Of a stretch of DNA of 64,000 nucleotides, positions 45,643 to 53,927 are shown one piece after another. The notes under the pieces are model-generated. The model was not told the DNA's origin. It did no database searches and saw only the letters and a program-made list of their open reading frames with translations. Position 1 is the first letter of the stretch; the number at the start of each line of letters is the position of its first letter. Source of the stretch: Actinomycetes bacterium (GTDB taxonomy: Bacteria > Bacillota > Sulfobacillia > Sulfobacillales > JAIMBI01); assembly GCA_023565505.1 (NCBI GenBank), contig JAIMBI010000014.1, positions 1-64,000 on the forward strand. Reading direction: 5' to 3'. Position numbers and translations under genes: made by a program.

Positions 45643-47906
45643 CGGGGGGCTTCCCGCCGCTTGCGGCCTTCGCCGACGGCCCGGCGCGACCCGGGCCCCT
45701 CCGCGTGGGCCTCGTCACCCCGGAGGTCGGCGGGCTGGTGCGGACCGGCGGCGTGGGGACGGCCTACGCGCTGCTCGCCCGCGCCCTGGCCCGGGCGGGC
45801 CACCGGGTGACCGTGCTCGACGCGAGCGGGACCTACGCGGGCGGACCGGCGGACTGGCTCGCCGCCTACCAGGCGCTCGGGATCACGGTGGAGCCACTGC
45901 CGACGCCCCCCGGCCCGCCGCCCGACGGCTCCCTGCCCCGCCGGCGCGCCTGGGCCGTCTACACCTGGCTCCGGGACCGGCCGGAGCCGTTCGACGTGGT
46001 CCACGCCCCGGACTGGCAGGGAACCCTGTACTACGCGCTGCTGGCCCGACGGCAGGGTCTCGGCTTCGCCGGCACGCTGTTCTGCGTCGGGATGCACGGC
46101 CCCACCCTCTGGGCCAAGGAGGGCAACGGCCAGTTCGTGGAGACGCTCGACGACGTGGAGAGCGACTTCATGGAGCGGCGGGCGGCCGCCTGGGCGGACG
46201 TGGTGATAAGCCCGACGCAGTACCTGCCGGCGTGGCTCGCCGCCCGGGGCTGGACCTTCCCCGCCCGCACGGCGGTCCAGCCCAACCTCCTCGACCTCGC
46301 CGACCTCCCCCCGGCGGGCGGGCCGGACCCCCGACCCGTGGCCGAACTGGTGTTCTTCGGCCGGCTCGAACCGCGCAAAGGCCTTGACGTCTTCTGCGAC
46401 GCGGTCGACCGGCTGTACCGGACGGCCGGGGTCCCCCCGTTCCGGGTGACCTTCCTCGGCCGCGCGCTCGACCTGCCGCAGTTCTCCACCCGCGCCTTCC
46501 TCGCTGCCCGCGCGGCGCAGTGGCCCGAGCCGCCGACCCTCCTGGACGACCTCGACCGCCGGGCCGCGCTGGCCTACCTCGCCGGGCCCGGCCGGCTGGC
46601 GGTGGTCGGATCCGCCGTGGACAACGCCCCCTACACCGTCCTGGAGTGCCTCGCCGCCGGCATCCCGCTCGTGGCCACGGACCGGGGCGGCATCCCGGAG
46701 CTGGTGGACCCGGCCGACCGGGTCCGGGTGCTCGTCCCGCCCGAGCCGGCCCCGCTGGCGGCCCGGCTCGCCGCGGCGCTGTCCGCCGGCTGGGCGCCGG
46801 CCCGGCCGGCGTTCGACCCGGCCGCCAACGAAGCCGCGTGGCTCGCCTTCCACCACCGGCTGCCGCGGCCGGCCTCGCCCCGGCCCCCGGCGGCCCGTCC
46901 GCCGGTGAGCGTCGTGCTGGTGCACCACGACCGGCCGCGGCACCTGGAGCGGGCGCTGGCCTCGCTCCGGGCGCAGGATTACCCTGCCTTCGAGGTCGTC
47001 CTGGTGGACGACGGGAGCGAGACGCCCGAGGCGCACCGGGCCCTCGAGGATCTCGCGCCGGAGTTCGCCGCCCGCGGCTGGACCCTGCTGCGCGAGCCCA
47101 ACCGCTACCTCGGGGCGGCCCGGAACCGCGGAGCCGCCCGGGCCCGCGGCGACTTTCTACTCTTTATGGACGACGACAACGTGGCCGAGCCGGAGGAGAT
47201 CTCCACCTTCGTCCGGGCGGCTCTCGCCTCGGGCGCCGACATCCTCACCGCCGTGATGGATGTCTTCCGGGACGAGGCCCCGGAGGCCCCGGTGCGCCGG
47301 TTCGTCCCGCTCGGCGGAGACGCGGCAGCGGGCCTGTTCGAGAACGCCTTCGGCGACGCCAACGCGCTGGTGCGCACGGCCGTCTTCCGGGCCCTCGGCG
47401 GCTTCACCGAGGAGGTGGGCGTAGGCCACGAGGACTGGGAGTTCTTCGCCCGCGCGGTGCTGGCGGGCTACACGCTCGAGGTGGTGCCGGTCCCCCTCTT
47501 CCGCTACCGGGAGAGCGCCGACAGCATGGTGCGGGCCACCCTCCGGGGCCGGAACCACTGGCGGAGCGCCCGTCCCTACCTCGCGGCCGTACCGCCGGCC
47601 CTCGGCCCGCTCGTCCTGTTCGCGCAGGGCCACTACCTGGACCGGCTGTACCGTCCGCCGGACCCCGGGCCGCCGGATCTCCTGCCGACCCTCCGCGCCG
47701 CGCTGGAGGCGTACCGCGGCTCGACGTCGTGGCGGATCACCGAGCCGTTCCGGCGCCTCGGGAGGCGGTCCTCCGCCGCGGAGACGGCGGAGCCGGCGGA
47801 CGCACAGGCGGCCTGGGCGGCGCTCGAGGCCCTCCGCCAGTCCGCCTGGTGGGAGCTCACCGGGCCGCTCCGGGTCCTGGCGCGTTGGCTGCGCCGCCGC
47901 CGCTAG
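45639..47906 (+). CDS. Bifunctional glycosyltransferase: GT4-like N-terminal half + GT2 C-terminal half
   Basis: GLVTPEVGGLVRTGGVGTAYALLARALARAGHRVTVL...FFGRLEPRKGLDVFCDAV...NAPYTVLECLAAGIPLVATDRGG + VSVVLVHHDRPRHLERALASLRAQDYPAFEVVLVDDGSE...FLLFMDDDNVAEPEE; GTG start 45639. Confidence 0.92.
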   Translation: MTGGFPPLAAFADGPARPGPLRVGLVTPEVGGLVRTGGVGTAYALLARALARAGHRVTVLDASGTYAGGPADWLAAYQALGITVEPLPTPPGPPPDGSLPRRRAWAVYTWLRDRPEPFDVVHAPDWQGTLYYALLARRQGLGFAGTLFCVGMHGPTLWAKEGNGQFVETLDDVESDFMERRAAAWADVVISPTQYLPAWLAARGWTFPARTAVQPNLLDLADLPPAGGPDPRPVAELVFFGRLEPRKGLDVFCDAVDRLYRTAGVPPFRVTFLGRALDLPQFSTRAFLAARAAQWPEPPTLLDDLDRRAALAYLAGPGRLAVVGSAVDNAPYTVLECLAAGIPLVATDRGGIPELVDPADRVRVLVPPEPAPLAARLAAALSAGWAPARPAFDPAANEAAWLAFHHRLPRPASPRPPAARPPVSVVLVHHDRPRHLERALASLRAQDYPAFEVVLVDDGSETPEAHRALEDLAPEFAARGWTLLREPNRYLGAARNRGAARARGDFLLFMDDDNVAEPEEISTFVRAALASGADILTAVMDVFRDEAPEAPVRRFVPLGGDAAAGLFENAFGDANALVRTAVFRALGGFTEEVGVGHEDWEFFARAVLAGYTLEVVPVPLFRYRESADSMVRATLRGRNHWRSARPYLAAVPPALGPLVLFAQGHYLDRLYRPPDPGPPDLLPTLRAALEAYRGSTSWRITEPFRRLGRRSSAAETAEPADAQAAWAALEALRQSAWWELTGPLRVLARWLRRRR

Positions 47907-48984
47907 TCCCGTCCTCCGGCGGCCGCGGCCGGCCCAAGAGGGCGGTCCTGAGCGCCCGCGCCAGGCCGCGGGCGGGCGAGGTGTCCATGAAGTCCCAGTA
48001 GCGCTTGACGAGGCGCCAGGAACGGGACGCGAGGATGACGTCGAGGCGGCGCGCCGCCTCCTCCAGGCGCGGAATGCGGGCCGCCTCCGCGGCCAGCCGG
48101 TCGAGCTCCCGGTGGAGGGCGAGGATGTCCTCCGCCAGCCGGCGGTTCTCCTCCCACAGGACGGCCCGGGCCTCCTCCGCCGCCCGAAGCTTTTCGCGCA
48201 CGTCGGCGAGTTGGTCCAGTTCCCACCGGAGCCGGCCCACCTCGGCCCACAGGCGCTCCAAAAGACCCCGGTCGCGCGCCACGAGGGCCCCGGAGAGGTC
48301 GCCCGGGAAGGGAACGTCCCCGGCCACGGCGACCAGGTAGAGGTGGAGGTCCTGGCCGAACGGCGCCGGCTCGGAGCCGTCCGCGGTGCGGGCGATGCCG
48401 CCCACCCGGCCGACCTCGGCGGGCCGGGCGGGGTCCCAGATGACGCTGGCGGCGTTGATCTCCTGGTAGAAGACCCGAACGTGGCGGAAGTGCCGGCCGA
48501 GGCGGTCGACCAGCTCGGCTTCGGTGAGCTCCGCCGCGTGAAAGGGGTTGGGCGCGGCGAACGCCGCCGTGCGCGTGCGGTCCGGCGTCGACAGGAAGAG
48601 GTGGCCGCCGGGCTTGAGCACGCGGCGCACCTCGCGCAACACGGCCTCCTGGTCCGGCGCCGGCACATGCTCTATCATTTCGAACATGGTCACGGCCTCG
48701 AAGGCGGCGTCCGGAAACGGCAGGTCCTGCGCCGGGGCGACGAGGTAGCGGAGGTTGTCCCGCCGGTAGCGGGCGGCGGCGTGCCGGACGGTCTCCGCAT
48801 CGACGTCCACGGCCGTCACGAACCGGGCGGCGGCGGCCAGGGCGTGGGCCCCGAACCCGTCCCCGCACCCGACGTCGAGCACGGTGCGGCCCTGGATCCA
48901 GGGGACAACCGCCTGGTAGCGGTGCCAGTGGAACAAGAGCTCCGCCTCGTCCAGCGTGGCCGGCGAGAGGCGTTCGGTCGCCAT
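47857..48984 (-). CDS. SAM-dependent methyltransferase with C-terminal coiled coil
   Basis: VLDVGCGDGFGAHALAAAARFVTAVDVDAETV...VTMFEMIEHVPAPDQEAVLREVRRVLKPGGHLFLSTPD; coiled coil LLERLWAEVGRLRWELDQLADVREKLRAAEEARAVLWEENRRLAEDILALHRELDRLAAEAARIPRLEEAARRL. Confidence 0.9.
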   Translation of the reverse strand: MATERLSPATLDEAELLFHWHRYQAVVPWIQGRTVLDVGCGDGFGAHALAAAARFVTAVDVDAETVRHAAARYRRDNLRYLVAPAQDLPFPDAAFEAVTMFEMIEHVPAPDQEAVLREVRRVLKPGGHLFLSTPDRTRTAAFAAPNPFHAAELTEAELVDRLGRHFRHVRVFYQEINAASVIWDPARPAEVGRVGGIARTADGSEPAPFGQDLHLYLVAVAGDVPFPGDLSGALVARDRGLLERLWAEVGRLRWELDQLADVREKLRAAEEARAVLWEENRRLAEDILALHRELDRLAAEAARIPRLEEAARRLDVILASRSWRLVKRYWDFMDTSPARGLARALRTALLGRPRPPEDGTSGGGAANAPGPGAAR

Positions 48985-49122
48985 GGGTCGGATCCCGCCT
49001 TTCGTGGGGCGTGGTCACGGGATAACTATACGGTACCCGAGCCGGTTCGCCGAAACCGGCGGGCCGCGGCGACGGCCGTCGCACGCCGGCGATCCGTGTC
49101 GCAACGTGGAGGGACACGTCTT

Positions 49123-51159
49123 TTGCACATCGGCCTCATGACGACCGAGTACCCGCCCTTCTTCGGCGGGGGGATCGGCACGTACGCCCGCCACATGGTG
49201 GAGCAGTGGCTCGCCGACGGCCACGCCGTCACCGTCCTCTTGTACGACCCCCGCCTGGGCGAACGCGCGGACGTGGTCGAGGAAACCACCGGGCGGCTCC
49301 GCCTGGTGCGCTTCGGCGAAGGGCCGAAGCCGGACCCTCCGGTGCCGGGCCTCGCCTACGCCGCCGCCGTCAGTTTCCGGTTCGCCGAGGTGCTGGCGGA
49401 CCTGGTGCGCCGGGGCGACGCCCCCGACGTCGTCGAGAGCCAGGAGTACGACGCCATCGCCTACTTCGTCCTGCAGCGCAAGCACACCCACGACCCGGCG
49501 TTCCGGGAACTTCCGGTGGTCCTTACCGCCCATGGTCCCAAGTTCATCTGGGACCGGTACGAGGACGGCCCCCTGTACAAGCTGCCGCACTTCTGGACGG
49601 GCGAGATGGAGCGGTTCTGCCTCGCGGCCGCCGACGCCGTCGTCTCCCCCTCGGCCTACCTCCGGGACCTCATCCGGGCCGAACGCCCGGATCTGGCCGT
49701 GCACGTGGTGCGCAATCCCTTCCGACCGGCCCCGGACCCCGCACCCGCCGGCTCCGGGCGAGGGATCTACTACGTCGGGCGCATCCAGCGCCTCAAGGGC
49801 GTGCTGGAGCTGGCCGCGGCGTTCGACCGCCTGTGGACCGAGGGCTTCCCCGACCCCCTCCACCTGGTCGGCGGCGACACAGCGTACCGTCCCCTCGAGC
49901 GTTCCATGACCGAGTACCTCCAGCGGAAGTACGCCCGGTGGGCGGACCAGGACCGGCTCCGCTTCCTCGGTCCCCGGCCCCCCGACGCGCTGCGCCGGCT
50001 GTTGGCCGACGCGCGGCTCGTGGTGGTGCCCTCGCTCATCGAAAACTTCCCGTACGTCGTGCTCGAGGCCATGGGGGAGCAGCGCGTGGTCCTCGCCTCC
50101 GACCGGGGCGGGCAGCGGGAGATCATCCGGTCCGGGGAGAACGGCTTTCTATTCGCCCACGAGGGCCCGGAGGCCCTCGCGGCCCGCATCCGCGAGGCGC
50201 TCGCCGCCGACGGACGGGCGCTGGGGGAGGCGGCGCGCGCCACCGTGCTGAGCGCCACCGACCCGGCCCGGGTGGCGGCCGAGAAACTGGAGCTCTTCGA
50301 GACCGTCGTGGCGGGACGTCGCCGCCCCCGGCGGCTCTTCCCCGTCGCCCGGGCGGGGTGGAACCGGGCCCGTCCGCCCGCCCCCGCGCCGCCGCGACGC
50401 CTTTCGGTCATCATCCCCTACTTCAATCTCGGTGAGCTAGTGCGGGAGACCGTCGAAAGCGTGCTCCAGGCCTCTGAGCCGCCGGAGGAGATCATCCTGG
50501 TCAACGACGGCAGCACCGACTCCCGGAGCCTGGCCTTCACCTACCGCCTGGAGGCCGAGTACCCCACCCTCCGGGTGGTCCGGCAGCCCAACCGCGGCCT
50601 CTCCGAGGCGCGCAACCAGGGCGCCCGGGCCGCACGTGCCCCCTACCTGGCCTTCGTGGACGCGGACGACCGGGTCCACCCGGATCTCTTCCGGACCGCG
50701 CTGGACCTGCTCGAGGCCTACGACAACCTCGGCTTCGTGGGATGCTGGGTCCAGTACTTCGAGGGCGACGACAGCATCTGGATGGCGTGGAACCCCGAGC
50801 CGCCCTACATCCTCTACCACAACACCGTGCTGAGCGGCGGCATCGTGGTGCGGCGGGACGTGTTCCTCGAGGCCGGGCTCAACGACCCGGGGATGACCTT
50901 CGGCATGGAGGACTGGGACTCCATCATCCAGATGGTGGGCAACGGCGTCGGCGGGGCCATCATCCCCCGGCCGCTGTACTACTACCGCGTCCGCCGCGAC
51001 TCCATGTCCCGCGCCTTCAACCGCACCAACCGGGAGTTCCTGTACCAGCGCATCGTCGCCAAGCACAAGGACCTGGTCGCGGCCCACGCCGAGGCGTTGG
51101 CCGGGCTTTTGAACCAGAACGGGCCGCAGTGGGGCGTCGACGGACCGACGGAGGTGTAG
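49123..51159 (+). CDS. Bifunctional glycosyltransferase: GT4 N-terminal + GT2 C-terminal
   Basis: LHIGLMTTEYPPFFGGGIGTYARHMVEQWLADGHAVTVL...YYVGRIQRLKGVLELAAAF...VPSLIENFPYVVLEAMGEQRVVLASDRGGQREII + LSVIIPYFNLGELVRETVESVLQASEPPEEIILVNDGSTD. TTG start 49123 with GGAGGGACA upstream. Confidence 0.93.
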   Translation: MHIGLMTTEYPPFFGGGIGTYARHMVEQWLADGHAVTVLLYDPRLGERADVVEETTGRLRLVRFGEGPKPDPPVPGLAYAAAVSFRFAEVLADLVRRGDAPDVVESQEYDAIAYFVLQRKHTHDPAFRELPVVLTAHGPKFIWDRYEDGPLYKLPHFWTGEMERFCLAAADAVVSPSAYLRDLIRAERPDLAVHVVRNPFRPAPDPAPAGSGRGIYYVGRIQRLKGVLELAAAFDRLWTEGFPDPLHLVGGDTAYRPLERSMTEYLQRKYARWADQDRLRFLGPRPPDALRRLLADARLVVVPSLIENFPYVVLEAMGEQRVVLASDRGGQREIIRSGENGFLFAHEGPEALAARIREALAADGRALGEAARATVLSATDPARVAAEKLELFETVVAGRRRPRRLFPVARAGWNRARPPAPAPPRRLSVIIPYFNLGELVRETVESVLQASEPPEEIILVNDGSTDSRSLAFTYRLEAEYPTLRVVRQPNRGLSEARNQGARAARAPYLAFVDADDRVHPDLFRTALDLLEAYDNLGFVGCWVQYFEGDDSIWMAWNPEPPYILYHNTVLSGGIVVRRDVFLEAGLNDPGMTFGMEDWDSIIQMVGNGVGGAIIPRPLYYYRVRRDSMSRAFNRTNREFLYQRIVAKHKDLVAAHAEALAGLLNQNGPQWGVDGPTEV

Positions 51160-51174
51160 ACGCCCGCCGCCCCC

Positions 51175-52221
51175 TCAGGGCGTGACGCCGATGGGGACCA
51201 CCGCGGAGGCGACCTCGTACGCCGCGCGCTCGGCAGCGGTCTCGTTCGTCGGGGCCGAGGCCGGCCGCGCGTAGACCATCGCGTACCACGTCCCCGGGGC
51301 GTCGGCCGGGGTCGAGAAGGTGTCGGCCGGACCGTAGGGTCCGCTGCTCTCCCAGATGCCGGCCGGGGTCTTGAACCAGAACTGGAACACCGGATCCGCG
51401 ATGCCGCGGGGTTCCGCGGCGAAGGCCAGACGGCCGCCCAGGGGCACCCAGGTCCGGGTCGAGAGCACCACCGATCCCGTGGCCGTCGCCGGCGGCGGCG
51501 GGGCGACGGCGGTGCCGCCGCCCGACACGACCACCTGGTGAGTCGCCGACTTGGCCTCGTACCGGGCCTGTTGGGCCGCCGACTCGGGGTCGGGCGCCGT
51601 GGCCTCGCGCGCGTAGACCAGGACCTGCCACACACCCGGCTCCGTGTCGGGCACGGTGAAGGACGCCGCCGGGGCGAACGGGCCGCTCGACTGCCACCGC
51701 CCGTCGGGGCCGGCCCACCAGAACTGGAACACGGGATCCATGAACCCGTGGGGCACCGCCTCCACCGTGAGCGGAGACCCCGAAGCCACGGCGGCGGGCG
51801 CGAGAAGGCTCACCGTCTGGCCAGCGGCGTTCTGGTAGCCGGTCGTGGTCCCGTTGGGGTGCGCGGCCCAGTCCACCTCCACCGGCGTCGAGTAAGTGGT
51901 CAGCTCCGCCAGGAAGCGCTCCGTGCCGGGGTCGTTGGTGACCACCCGGGCCACCAGGGGGCTTTGACTCCCCGAGGCGACGATCTGGGCGGTGGTGACG
52001 TTGACGATGGCCAGGGTCTGGCCGGGGGCGAGCGGGGCCGCGGTCACGGCCGTGAGATCCACCGGCTCGCCCGTCCGCGCCTCCGGCAGGCTGGCCGTGA
52101 GGCTCACGGGCTGCCCGGTCGCCAAAGCCGTCCGGGCTTGCGCCGCGGCGGCCAACACCGCGAGTGCGCCGGGCACCAGCAGGGCGGCCAAGCGGCGGGA
52201 CCATCTCTGTCGCTCGTTCAT
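51175..52221 (-). CDS. Secreted protein with two 'FQFW...VYAR' (YQFW) domains
   Basis: Signal RRLAALLVPGALAVLAAAAQARTALA; PVFQFWWAGPDGRWQSSGPFAPAASFTVPDTEPGVWQVLVYAREATAPDPESAAQQARYE and PVFQFWFKTPAGIWESSGPYGPADTFSTPADAPGTWYAMVYARPASAPTNETAAERAAYE. Confidence 0.75.
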   Translation of the reverse strand: MNERQRWSRRLAALLVPGALAVLAAAAQARTALATGQPVSLTASLPEARTGEPVDLTAVTAAPLAPGQTLAIVNVTTAQIVASGSQSPLVARVVTNDPGTERFLAELTTYSTPVEVDWAAHPNGTTTGYQNAAGQTVSLLAPAAVASGSPLTVEAVPHGFMDPVFQFWWAGPDGRWQSSGPFAPAASFTVPDTEPGVWQVLVYAREATAPDPESAAQQARYEAKSATHQVVVSGGGTAVAPPPPATATGSVVLSTRTWVPLGGRLAFAAEPRGIADPVFQFWFKTPAGIWESSGPYGPADTFSTPADAPGTWYAMVYARPASAPTNETAAERAAYEVASAVVPIGVTP

Positions 52222-52636
52222 GTCGACATCCTTCCCTTTTTTCGTTTTTTTTGGCGGGCGCTCCGGCCGAGTCCGCCGGGTCCTCGCGCCCCCGGCGGCG
52301 ACGGCCCGAGCCAGACCGGATCACCGGGGAAGCCCGTCCAGGGACGTTCCTCGGGCCGCCGCCCGGCACCGGGAGGAGGCCCCGCGGGCGTCCCTGACCC
52401 CAAGAGGGACCCAGGGCAGTCGCACGGGGCTGCGGATGAAGACGCGGCTCGTCCGCCGCGATCCCGGGGCGGTCCCGGCGTATCACGCGATTCGCGGCGG
52501 GCGCCGGGTGGCCGTCGTTCCCACCGTGACTCCCGCGGGTCGACACCCCCGTTAGTCGTCGGGCGCAGCGGGATGATGCCGTGCCTCCCCCCTCCACCGG
52601 CAAAGGCGAGACGGACCCGCAACGCAGCGTTTACGC

Positions 52637-53927
52637 TCAGAACGGCACGTCCGGGTCGTCGTCCAAACGGTCCCTGGTGTTGAGCCTGTTGAACCTAGTG
52701 CGCCCAGCAGTCCACGGGAGTGTCTGCCTGCAGCGTGGAAAGTTGGTGCAGCCCCAGAAGCCTCGGTGGTCACGATGGTTGATTCGGACCACCAGACGGC
52801 CGTCACACCCCGCCCCGGGACACTTGGCGGTATTGACGTCCAGGGACATGACCACTCGTTGATTCATGGCCAGGGACAGCGTAGTGACGAAACGTGCGCC
52901 GGCCGCCAGCAGCACCGCCGCGCATTCTGCGGCGGTGCTCCCGGTGGTGATGATGTCGTCCACCAAGAGCACATGCTGTCCCCTCAACTCTCTGTCGCAG
53001 CGGAACGCCCCGGCTACGCCGTCGGCTCTCCAGGCTGCCCGCCGCCTTCTGGGGAGGATAGTCTCGGACACATTGCAGCAGGTCGGGCTGGAACCGCGGC
53101 CCAAGGGGGCGCGCAGCATTGACTCGCCCGAGCCGACAGGCCGCCTGCACAAGGTCGGCCAGCGAATCGGGCCGCCCGTGCCGCCTGTCGTCCGGCTTTT
53201 GCGGGACGCGCGTGATGGCGTCGAAGGGGCAGCCATCATCCACCCATCGGAGGGCAACAGCCAGCACCTCCACGAACGGCTCACGAGGGCCAGGCGATCG
53301 GTTCTTCAGATCCAAGAGTCTCCGGGTCGGCTGGTGGCAGCCGTGGCGCGCGTCTCCTTCGGGGAAATAGCGCCCCAACACGACGGTGCGCGTTGTCGAG
53401 CGGATGTGTTCCCGCAACGGCCGCGACGGCATCACCAGTGTTCCCGAGTTCCCCACCGGGCGGCCCGACTCGCCAATGGTGGTCAAAACCTCTCCAAAGT
53501 AACCGGGGACGCTGTCGGGCGTGACGTTGGCCAGGATGTCCGCCGCCTTGCTGATGTCATCGGCCATCACATCAGTCAGTGCCTCGTCCACGGGTTCGCT
53601 GCCGACGAGCACCGTACCGACACGGGTCCGGGCGGCCTCTGGAATCTCCCGGGGATCGCAGGTGACGTAGACCGCCTCATACGGCTGGGCGCCGGCCTCG
53701 TCCAAGGCGCGTTTGATGTTCGCCCGCACCGGATAGAGATACCCATCGGCCCAGAGGACGACGTGGTTGCCGGCACCCGTCGGGATGCCGGGCGGAGGCG
53801 GACCATCAACCAGGTAGACACACCGGACACGCGGCGCCAGTCTGGCACAGGCTCGCAAATCGACCGTCAGCCCGCTCTCCGGAACCCGGACGATGACGCA
53901 CCGCAGATCATTCAGCTCGACGAACAT
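52637..53927 (-). pseudogene. ComF-like phosphoribosyltransferase with HAD-like N-terminal region and topoisomerase-type Zn ribbon; coding split by a frameshift near 53000-53060
   Basis: Frame of 52803..53927 gives MFVELNDLRCVIVRVPES...ITRVPQKPDD...FQPDLLQCVRDYPPQKAAGSLESRR; frame of 52637..53284 supplies ...VAGAFRCDRELRGQHVLLVDDIITTGSTAAECAAVLLAAGARFVTTLSLAMNQ and CPGAGCDGRLVVRINHRDHRGFWGCTNFPRCRQTLPW. Confidence 0.7.
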
